19,088 bases of DNA from DAOTTW01 sp034437615 (lineage in GTDB: Bacteria; Chloroflexota; Anaerolineae; Aggregatilineales; Phototrophicaceae): positions 1 to 19,088 of the forward strand of contig DAOTTW010000066.1 of the NCBI GenBank assembly GCA_034437615.1. Direction: 5' to 3'. Under the pieces are notes generated by a model. That model made no database searches and was not told where the DNA came from. It saw only the letters and a list, made by a program, of their open reading frames with translations. Position 1 is the first letter of the stretch. Every line of letters starts with the position of its first letter. This document shows positions 6,112 to 12,261 of this stretch, in pieces. Both the position numbers and the translations under genes were made by a program.

Positions 6112-8844
6112 CTATTCGTAGGGTTCCAGTGGACCCAGCACACCCCCAATATCCGCCAAGACATCCGCCATCCATTCATCAAACAGCGGGTGCGTCTCGT
6201 CAAAACTATCACATCGCTTAGCCCGCTCGTCGATATGGTCGTGCGGCTCATATTCGTGGATGGTTCGCGGGTCTGCGCCGCACAGGATGTACACCATTTG
6301 CCGCAGCGATGGCATCACAATCAGAAGCTCACCCGTGTTTGCATCGTACAGATTCCCCCTGAACCACATAAACTGCGGCAGTGCGTCCAGGCTGTCTTGT
6401 AATTGGCGGAACAGCCACAGCGGGTCATGATCGGGGCCGTAGTGCACTTCAGGCGGCTTGGATGGGGTATACGTGGCCTGGGGCTGTATGGGGCGCTGTG
6501 GCGGCCTACCAGATGATTTTGCCTCCTCTGCGGCTTTGGCCTCAAGCTCTGCACGCCGCATATTCGCCAACGCTGCTCTTTCTGACTCCCTGCTCTCGCG
6601 TTGTAGTCTGTTGGCGCGGTCGCGTTTGGCTTTGGCTTGGCGCTTCGCTTCGCATTCGGCTTCTTCTTGAGGGGTCGCGATGCGCTGCATCGAAGTCAAC
6701 TGCAAGCGTACAATCAATTCACGGCCTTCATCAATCTCGGACTGTGCATAGCTAGCGGCGTACTCCGACGAATACATCATGTAGGCTTCGTCACCCTCCG
6801 GGCTGATAGACACCATCTTCAGCGGGTAGCCACCGCCGTTTTCCCGGCGTGCCTTGTTGATAGCCTGCGGGATGTTTTGCGGGTCAACAATCGGTACATC
6901 CACAAAGCGCTGCTCAGTGACGACACCTGCCCGCTGATACACCGCATCTAAGTTAGAATCTGACATTCCGAGCAGACTGGCGAGCGCTGACCGTGAATGA
7001 GCACCGGGGTTATTCTTCACCAGCCCACGCAACAGCGCTGCGCGATAGTTGGCGGTGTTATTTGCTGGCCGATCTTCAGCCAACGGCGTGCTGTGCGGGT
7101 CCCGCAAGCGACCAGCCCACACAGTATACGTCACATACGCGGCACGATTTGCCGCCTGATCCTGCTGATTGTCTTGCTCGATGTACACATCCTCCAGCGA
7201 GGCATCCCATTGCTTGCGTTCTTCTTCTGTCAGGTTCAGCGCCTTCGCCATGCGCTCAGTCGGGCGTGCAATCAGTTCGACGTGCAGTTCCTCAAACGTC
7301 AAGCGGTAGACCACATCCAGCGCATCGGGCAGGATCTCATCCAGCGAGCGCACCTGCCAGTAATCCGGTGTGCGGCCAGCCTTTTTTGCGAAAACTGGGG
7401 GCGAATCGGTTGGCGGTACAGTACCCAGCTTTTGCAAAAATACGTTGTCTTGGCTGCGGAATACGTCATCCACGACACGAGACGAGATACCTGTGACCTC
7501 GGCTACGTCCTGTATGGTCAGTGCATTAGGGTCTAACAGGTCAGCCTGTAGTGCGGCGTTGACCGCATCAAAGACGACGGCGGCGCTATTGTGGAAGTGA
7601 TTCAACAACATCGAACGCCAGCTATCCGGCATCCCCTGTTCCCACCACGCTGCTGACTCCGCTTCCAGTGTTGTCGTTATGACCTGCTGCGTGCTTCCTG
7701 TAGTCTCTGCTTTTTCATTTTGTACGGTTATCACAACGTAGGACGTGGCCGTTTGCGGCTTTGAATCAGCGACCTCGTTAGCTTTGTCAGGCTGGGCTGT
7801 GATTTGCTCAAAATCGCCCTCGTGCAGTAGTAAATAATCGCTGATGTCCTTGCCTTGTGGCAATTCCAGCAGTTTCAAGGGTGCGTCTAGCTGTTCGTTG
7901 AGCGCATCCGTTGCCTTACGTCCTGCATCGTCGTTATCCAGCAGCGATAGCACTTCTGAGCAGCTTTGCAGGCGGTCCAACCACGTCGCGGGCATATTGC
8001 GATGGCTGCCTGCGCTGCCGCGTGTGACTACCGCCATGTCGCTATATTGTTGTGCCAGCAACACGTCAAACTCGCCCTCGACCAGCAGCACAGGCTCCCC
8101 CGCCTGCAACACGTCGCCGTTGTAAACCGTCGCACTTTGGCGGCTACCGCGCACGGATGCATATTTGCTGTCGAAAAACGTATCGGGGATGATACCGAGC
8201 GCCTCGGCCAGATTTCCGGTGCGGCAGCGAATGCGTAACGCGAACAGTTGCCCGTCCGTCTGCCAGGGGATCAGGATGCCGGGCGCGACCACGACCTCGC
8301 CGTTAGCATCACGATAGCCAGTCCGGTGCCAGTCCTCAAAATAGCCGAGTCGGTACTGCTTAATCGTGTCGTCGCTCAGGCCGCGTACATCGTGCAAATA
8401 GGCATACGCCGCCGGATTCGCTAACAAATTGGCGTGGGCAGTCTCGATCACGTCTTGCATCGCCGCCTGCCAGCCTGCATCCGGTGCTGCCACCTTGTCC
8501 TGTGTGCTTTGCTTGCTGCGGATAATGGGTTTTGCCTCTATCGCTGGTACACCGCCATGATACGCCTCCAAAAATTCGACGGCTGCTTTCAGATCGTAGC
8601 GATACAGGTTCATCACGAAGTCAATGCAACTGCCGCTCTCACCCGTTACCTCGTCGTAATAGCCATCGGCGTAGACTGTGAAAGAAGCGCGTTGGCCGTC
8701 ATCGCGGAAGGGAGAAAAGTATTGGTCATAGCGTGCTGCCTGACGCTTCCGTTGGCCGCCGATCAGGGAAGCAGCCAATAGCCGTAGATCGGTGCGGTCT
8801 TTGACATCCTGTGCGCGTTCTTTGAGTGGCTTTTGGGTTAACAT
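6112..8844 (-). CDS. DnaG-like TOPRIM primase with degenerate zinc domain and long C-terminal extension
   Basis: Predicted RNA-primer synthase or related TOPRIM nucleotidyl transferase. Residues 40-95 follow the CHC2 zinc-ribbon layout (SPFRDDGQRASFTVY...GSCIDFVMNL), but the expected metal ligands are replaced (SPFR for CPFH, YYDE for the second pair), so zinc binding is unlikely. GLSDDTIKQYRLGYFEDW (155-172) matches the start of the DnaG catalytic core. The TOPRIM motifs are intact: LLVEGEFD (253-260, Glu256) and LLDNDDAGRKA (301-311, Asp303/Asp305). After about 350 there is no DnaG helicase-binding domain that I recognise. Instead there are two HTH-like stretches (442-463 and 616-638), a charged helix or coiled coil (725-776), a proline-rich linker (780-800) and an acidic C-terminal segment. 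ATG at 8844 has AAAGGAC about 10 bases upstream. It stands alone, with no helicase, integrase or capsid gene nearby; plasmid, phage or integrated-element origin is possible but unproven. Confidence 0.85.
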   Translation of the reverse strand: MLTQKPLKERAQDVKDRTDLRLLAASLIGGQRKRQAARYDQYFSPFRDDGQRASFTVYADGYYDEVTGESGSCIDFVMNLYRYDLKAAVEFLEAYHGGVPAIEAKPIIRSKQSTQDKVAAPDAGWQAAMQDVIETAHANLLANPAAYAYLHDVRGLSDDTIKQYRLGYFEDWHRTGYRDANGEVVVAPGILIPWQTDGQLFALRIRCRTGNLAEALGIIPDTFFDSKYASVRGSRQSATVYNGDVLQAGEPVLLVEGEFDVLLAQQYSDMAVVTRGSAGSHRNMPATWLDRLQSCSEVLSLLDNDDAGRKATDALNEQLDAPLKLLELPQGKDISDYLLLHEGDFEQITAQPDKANEVADSKPQTATSYVVITVQNEKAETTGSTQQVITTTLEAESAAWWEQGMPDSWRSMLLNHFHNSAAVVFDAVNAALQADLLDPNALTIQDVAEVTGISSRVVDDVFRSQDNVFLQKLGTVPPTDSPPVFAKKAGRTPDYWQVRSLDEILPDALDVVYRLTFEELHVELIARPTERMAKALNLTEEERKQWDASLEDVYIEQDNQQDQAANRAAYVTYTVWAGRLRDPHSTPLAEDRPANNTANYRAALLRGLVKNNPGAHSRSALASLLGMSDSNLDAVYQRAGVVTEQRFVDVPIVDPQNIPQAINKARRENGGGYPLKMVSISPEGDEAYMMYSSEYAASYAQSEIDEGRELIVRLQLTSMQRIATPQEEAECEAKRQAKAKRDRANRLQRESRESERAALANMRRAELEAKAAEEAKSSGRPPQRPIQPQATYTPSKPPEVHYGPDHDPLWLFRQLQDSLDALPQFMWFRGNLYDANTGELLIVMPSLRQMVYILCGADPRTIHEYEPHDHIDERAKRCDSFDETHPLFDEWMADVLADIGGVLGPLEPYE

Positions 8845-8866
8845 CTGCTAATTTGTCCTTTCTCGA

Positions 8867-8896
8867 TTGGAAAACCAGGCTTGACTGTGCTAAAAT
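8867..8896 (+). promoter_or_regulatory. Promoter-like element with extended -10
   Basis: TTGGAA (8867-8872) is 18 bases from TAAAAT (8891-8896), which is preceded by TG one base earlier (TGcTAAAAT, an extended -10). It points right, away from the primase gene, and would start a transcript near 8903. That transcript would run into the T-run hairpin ending at 9067. Confidence 0.5.
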
Positions 8897-8902
8897 GCTC
8901 GT

Positions 8903-9067
8903 ATGTTTTTGTGACCTAACCGCAACACAAAGCGCTTTGGAAGTATTGCTGACATCCGCTAAGCGTCTGTTGTTGGTTACAAAGGTAAACGGATATGAGG
9001 CAGGCAACTTCGTGTTGTAACTGACTCGTGCGGAAAAGGTGCGATGATAGCTCGTCCACCTTTTTTT
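8903..9067 (+). ncRNA. Candidate structured small RNA A (family not recognised)
   Basis: About 165 nt between an extended -10 promoter and an intrinsic terminator, with no ribosome-bound reading frame. The ends pair: ACCT (8914-8917) with AGGT (9037-9040), and CCGCA (8920-8924) with TGCGG (9029-9033). Inward, ACACaAAG (8925-8932) pairs with CTTcGTGT (9008-9015) with one mismatch. Further in, TTGC (8946-8949) pairs with GCAA (9004-9007), and ATCCG (8954-8958) with CGGAT (8990-8994). TTAC-AAAG-GTAA (8977-8988) can form an apical hairpin. The result is a bulged rod, a shape shared with 6S RNA, but I see no sequence match to 6S, SRP, tmRNA or RNase P RNA. The outer ACCT/AGGT pairing competes with the terminator stem. 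A 41-codon frame inside (from 8895) lacks a ribosome site. Confidence 0.45.
9034..9067 (+). terminator. Rho-independent terminator of candidate RNA A
   Basis: AAAAGGTG (9034-9041) pairs with CACCTTTT (9057-9064); CGA (9042-9044) and TCG (9052-9054) can extend the stem. A run of seven Ts (9061-9067) follows the stem GC pairs. The T-run sets the direction as plus. Confidence 0.7.
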
Positions 9068-9253
9068 GTTTAATAAGCACGTGTCGCGTCCAACCCCGGT
9101 CAGCTTGGCCCATAGCGCAATGTGTTTGACGGTTTGCTAGGTCTGTCTGTGTGTACCTGCTGAGCATCGTTCTATTCTCGCTGTATCCCCTGTTGCGCAT
9201 TGGTGGCCACCTGCCGCCCACTACACAACTGCGAAAGCCTATTCTATGGTAAT

Positions 9254-9287
9254 CCGAACGTACTTATATTGCGTGTTCGGTTATAAT
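9254..9287 (+). promoter_or_regulatory. Perfect -10 box with overlapping inverted repeat (possible operator)
   Basis: TATAAT at 9282-9287 is a perfect -10 hexamer. No good -35 is found at 16-18 bases. Instead CCGAAC (9254-9259) and GTTCGG (9275-9280), an inverted repeat with a 15-base spacer, occupy the -35 and spacer region. This suggests a site bound by a regulator. A transcript would start near 9294, just before candidate RNA B. Confidence 0.45.
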
Positions 9288-9293
9288 CTTGTT

Positions 9294-9569
9294 CATACGA
9301 CGTTTTGCTGTCCAACTACCGCACTATCCTGTGCTGTTTGTCTGCTTCGCGCTGGTCCACTTACCGGGTCACTTGACCTGTTTTGCTGCGCTTAGCCTAC
9401 CTGACCCCACATTGCCACTTGATTTTTCGGTGCTGCGAGCTTATCCTTAGAGCATCACCCTAAAAATCATTGACGTGTGCTACCGAAAGGTAGTTGGGGT
9501 GTAGATGGATAATTCTACATACGCTAGCTGGGCAGCCTGGAATTTTTATCCAGGTTTTTCCTTTTTTTT
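9294..9569 (+). ncRNA. Candidate structured RNA B (family not recognised)
   Basis: About 275 nt between a perfect -10 box and a strong intrinsic terminator, with no supported reading frame. The ends close in a long-range helix: GCTGTCCA (9307-9314) with TGGGCAGC (9529-9536), then after one mismatch CTA (9316-9318) with TAG (9525-9527), then CG with CG. Inside lie local hairpins: GCAC/GTGC (9321-9334), CGGGTC-ACTT-GACCTG (9365-9380), CTACC-GAAA-GGTAG with a GNRA loop (9480-9493), and TGTAGA/TCTACA (9500-9519). ACCC (9457-9460) can pair with GGGT (9497-9500), which overlaps the TGTAGA hairpin by one base, so alternative folds exist. It could be a trans-acting RNA or a leader with a terminator. 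No signature of RNase P, tmRNA, SRP or a riboswitch I know is present. Confidence 0.5.
9534..9569 (+). terminator. Rho-independent terminator of candidate RNA B
   Basis: CCTGGA (9536-9541) pairs with TCCAGG (9549-9554), extended by a G-T and an A-T pair, around a seven-base A/T loop. It is followed by TTTTT, CC and then eight Ts (9562-9569). This is the clearest intrinsic terminator in the window. Confidence 0.8.
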
Positions 9570-9978
9570 ATGCGGAAAATGGGTTTCGTTCTGCCGCTTT
9601 ACGACTTGGTAAGAAACTTAGCGTATGCATTCTACTTGGTAGCAGTGATCCCGTCTTATGTTCATAACTATACAACGCATGGTGGCATAATGCAAGCCGA
9701 TTCTGTAGCCAATTTTGTACGATTCGCATTTTCCATTGTGCTAAAAGCCACAGAGCCTTACCGGACGCCATTTGCACGCAACATTAAATTTTGGACTTCG
9801 TAAAAATGCTATCTCCTGCCCCATCCTGACCCACCAAATCCGTGTAAAATTCCTCTGATTCAACGCACGACCAATCTGCATATTTTACGCCCTGCGACGA
9901 TTGCCTTACAGCGTATGCGCCACACCTGAATTCCAGTACAATACGTGCATGACATCGTAAACGAGCAACAGGAATTCT
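9570..9978. other. AT-richer non-coding stretch before the ABC cluster
   Basis: A 77-codon frame starts right after the terminator T-run (9570-9803) but has no ribosome site and no recognisable composition, so it is not called. A weak -10-like TACAAT lies at 9937-9942 upstream of the ATPase gene, without a convincing -35. AGGAA at 9970-9974 is the ribosome site for that gene. Nothing else is recognised. Confidence 0.5.
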
Positions 9979-10701
9979 ATGGCAGACCCCTTGATTACGC
10001 TGCGTGGCCTTCACAAATCGTTTACCACACCGGCGGGGACCGCGAACGTCCTGCGAGGTGTTGACCTGGATGTACACAAGGGCGATTTTGTCGCGGTCCT
10101 GGGGCCATCCGGCGTCGGCAAGACCACCCTGCTGAACATGATGACAGGTGTCGATAAGCCCACCTCCGGCCATGTGCTGGCCGATGGCATCGACCTGGTT
10201 AACACCAGCGAGCGCAAGCTGACGCGCTGGCGTGGCCGCAATGTGGGCATCGTCTTTCAGTTCTTTCAGCTTCTGCCGACGTTGACCGTGCTTGAAAATA
10301 TCATGGTGCCGATGGATTTATGCGCTGTGCATCCACCAACAGAACGGCAAGAGCGGGCGCTGGCGCTGCTGGATAACTTCGACGTAGCCGACCATGCTCA
10401 CAAAACGCCGGATTTGCTCAGTGGCGGTCAGCAGCAGCGTGTGGCGATTGCGCGTGCGTTGGCCAACGAGCCGCCCATCATCATCGGTGACGAGCCAACC
10501 GGCAACCTGGACCGCATGAGCGCGGCTGTCGTCTTCGACACCTTCTACGAATTACAGGATGCAGGCCATACCATCGTCATCGTGACGCATGACCGCGAAC
10601 TTGTGCAGGGTGTGCCGCGTGTGCTGCACATCCGCAACGGCCAGCTATATGATCGCCAGGAGACAACACGCGAGACACAGCTAACCCCGGTTGTGAAGTG
10701 A
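9979..10701 (+). CDS. ABC transporter ATP-binding protein, LolD/MacB type
   Basis: Cytoplasmic ATPase that would power an FtsX-type permease, in lipoprotein or other envelope-substrate handling or in export. The 240 residues carry Walker A GPSGVGKTT (42-50), the Q-loop in VFQFFQLLPTLT (92-103), signature LSGGQQQ (147-153), Walker B IIIGDEPTGNLD (167-178) and switch His204. The FQFFQLLPTLTVLEN and DEPTGNLD blocks are typical of the LolD/MacB/FtsE group. The ATG has AGGAA 4 bases upstream. It is a clear paralogue of the ATPase at 15171, sharing 32 identical bases over the Q-loop. Its partner is probably the two-domain permease at 12262. It is 305 bases from the next gene and may have its own promoter. 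Confidence 0.93.
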   Translation: MADPLITLRGLHKSFTTPAGTANVLRGVDLDVHKGDFVAVLGPSGVGKTTLLNMMTGVDKPTSGHVLADGIDLVNTSERKLTRWRGRNVGIVFQFFQLLPTLTVLENIMVPMDLCAVHPPTERQERALALLDNFDVADHAHKTPDLLSGGQQQRVAIARALANEPPIIIGDEPTGNLDRMSAAVVFDTFYELQDAGHTIVIVTHDRELVQGVPRVLHIRNGQLYDRQETTRETQLTPVVK

Positions 10702-10823
10702 CGCCGTTAATGATGTGCTAGGTTCCATGTGACAATTCGCGTAACGACTCAGGCCAGTCTGTGTGTGTCGCCATTGGCTAAAGCCAGCGTCTGCCACACG
10801 TCCAACCCCCCTGAAAACTCATT

Positions 10824-10934
10824 CCCCCTCTCTCACCATACCCAGACAACAATGGAGAGGGGTAGGTACGTTGTTATAAGCCCATCTCCCAGTGCCAAAG
10901 GCACGTTCGGGAGAAGGGTTTGGGGTGAGGGCTA
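10824..10934. repeat. Palindromic C-rich/G-rich intergenic element
   Basis: CCCCTCTC (10825-10832) pairs with GAGAGGGG (10855-10862). TCTCCC (10885-10890) pairs with GGGAGA (10909-10914), enclosing GTGCC-AAA-GGCAC (10892-10904). It ends in GGGTTTGGGGTGAGGGC (10917-10933), whose complement echoes the CTCTCACC start. This layout is typical of dispersed non-coding palindromic repeats. Only one copy is in the window, so repetition elsewhere is assumed. Confidence 0.55.
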
Positions 10935-10946
10935 AGCAGTTACCAA

Positions 10947-10975
10947 TTCGCAAAATCTGTAATCTGGGCCATAAT
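10947..10975 (+). promoter_or_regulatory. Promoter for the membrane-protein gene
   Basis: TTCGCA (10947-10952) is 17 bases from CATAAT (10970-10975), a 4/6 and 5/6 match to the sigma-70 consensus. It would start about 25 bases before the ATG at 11007, leaving a short leader containing AGGAG. It sits just after the palindromic element. Confidence 0.5.
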
Positions 10976-11006
10976 AAAAGCAGCAAACAAAAACAGGAGT
11001 AACACA

Positions 11007-12185
11007 ATGAATTTGCAATCCGTCCGTTTAAACACGGGTTTCAGCCTCTTGATGAAGACATTGCCGCTAACGCTGGTGCGCTTGGGCGCGGTGCTGCTCT
11101 TTTGGGTGGTCGCAATCGTGTATCTGGCGCTTGTCGGCGCTGTGGCCCTGCTCGTCTCCCAGGCAATCGAAATCCTGGGTATTATCATCTTTTTCGTGGC
11201 GCTGGTTGGCGTCGTACCCCTGTATAACCTGGCCTATCGCTACGTTTTCTTCATGATTAAGGCCGCACATATCGCCGTCTATAGCGAACTCATCGTCAAT
11301 GGCAAGCTGCCCGAAGGCGTCAATCAATTGGCGTATGGCCGTCAGCGCGTCGAAGAGCGTTTTGGTGAGGTCAACGGCATGTTCGTCGTGGATGAACTGG
11401 TTAACGGCGTCGTACATGCTTTTACAAATACGGTATACGCAGCAGCGAACTTCCTGCCCGGTGAAACGCTAGAGACGTTAGCGCGTGTGATTAACCGCGT
11501 GGTGAAATTTGCGATGAACTACATTGATGAGGCGATCATGGCGCGTAGCTTCTGGGGCACAGAGCAAAACGTGTGGGCCAATGCCCGTGATGGCGTGGTG
11601 CTCTATGCGCAGGCATGGCAACCCCTGTTGATGAACGCGGTTGTGCTGATGCTGTTGAGCTATGTCCCCTCCGTTGTGGGCTTCATCCTGCTGGCGGCTC
11701 CGGTGGGCCTCTTGCTCGCGCTGATTTCACCGACGCTGGCGGGCTGGTCGATCATTCTCGCGCTGTTTCTGGCCTACTTGCTCAAAGTGGCCATCGGTGA
11801 TGCCTTCGCGATTGCGGTCATGATCTCCGCCTATCACCGCGAGACGCAGGACATGGCCCCCAACCCGGAAATGACAGAACGGCTGGACGGCCTCAGCAAC
11901 AAATTCCGTGAGTTGCGCGACAAGGCCATGCAAGCGGTCTCCCCTGCTGAAGAAGCCGCCAAGCGCGAAGATGTGCCCTCCGGTGGCGCGATGTCACGCG
12001 AGGGCAGCATCACGGATGATGTGAGCGTGCCCGACATCAGCCCCGGCAACCGTGCATCGGGTAGCGTCAGCGATGGCGACCCGTCCGCGTTGCGCGGTGA
12101 CGAAGCCGCAGGGGATCGTAATGATGTGGTCACGCCGCCAGCGGATAGCGACCCCAGCGACGACCCGCGCTACCCGCGTGGCTAA
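11007..12185 (+). CDS. Multi-pass membrane protein of unknown function with disordered acidic tail
   Basis: I do not recognise this 392-residue protein. Hydrophobic segments lie at about 21-50, 54-75, 209-240 and 245-274. Between them (76-208) is a mixed stretch with amphipathic parts, including VEERFGEVNGMFVVDELVNG and ARVINRVVKFAMNYIDEAIM. From about 285 the chain is charged; from 320 it is rich in D, S, G and P with few hydrophobics, so probably disordered. AGGAG (10995-10999) is 7 bases before the ATG and a promoter-like element precedes it. The gene sits between an ABC ATPase and the FtsX permease on the same strand, 76 bases from the latter. An accessory role in that transporter is plausible but not shown. 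The fold loosely resembles multi-pass proteins that cycle through the membrane; no specific family can be claimed. Confidence 0.82.
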   Translation: MNLQSVRLNTGFSLLMKTLPLTLVRLGAVLLFWVVAIVYLALVGAVALLVSQAIEILGIIIFFVALVGVVPLYNLAYRYVFFMIKAAHIAVYSELIVNGKLPEGVNQLAYGRQRVEERFGEVNGMFVVDELVNGVVHAFTNTVYAAANFLPGETLETLARVINRVVKFAMNYIDEAIMARSFWGTEQNVWANARDGVVLYAQAWQPLLMNAVVLMLLSYVPSVVGFILLAAPVGLLLALISPTLAGWSIILALFLAYLLKVAIGDAFAIAVMISAYHRETQDMAPNPEMTERLDGLSNKFRELRDKAMQAVSPAEEAAKREDVPSGGAMSREGSITDDVSVPDISPGNRASGSVSDGDPSALRGDEAAGDRNDVVTPPADSDPSDDPRYPRG

Positions 12186-12200
12186 CGGATGCATGAAAAT

Positions 12201-12236
12201 AATCTGTAGGGGTGCAATGCATTGCACCCTGGGCGC
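12201..12236. repeat. Intergenic palindrome centred on ATGCAT
   Basis: GGGTGCAATGCATTGCACCC (12210-12229) is a perfect 20-base palindrome flanked by AATCTGTAGGGG (12201-12212) and TGGGCG. The 12-base left flank recurs in reverse complement at 16466-16477. It lies 33 bases upstream of the FtsX permease start. No T-run follows. Confidence 0.7.
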
Positions 12237-12261
12237 TTGATAGGATGTTGAATAGGCAGCC

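Noticed and set aside
6637..7536. Several long plus-strand frames opposite the primase
   Set aside because: They are antisense shadows of the primase coding frame: no ribosome sites and proline/arginine/cysteine-rich compositions unlike real proteins.
8826..9020. 64-codon frame overlapping the primase start
   Set aside because: It lacks a ribosome site, overlaps the primase gene antisense, and its stretch is better explained by the RNA A promoter, helices and terminator.
9294..9569. RNase P, tmRNA or SRP RNA as identity of RNA B
   Set aside because: The conserved signatures of these RNAs (GAGGAAAGTCC-type core, tmRNA T-arm with CCA end, GGAAGGAAGCAGCC-type SRP loop) are absent on both strands.
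9570..9803. 77-codon plus-strand reading frame
   Set aside because: It starts directly after a terminator T-run, has no ribosome binding site and no recognisable protein features.
10824..10934. CRISPR-like or terminator function for the C/G-rich palindrome
   Set aside because: There are no regularly spaced repeats and no T-run; it looks like a dispersed palindromic element.
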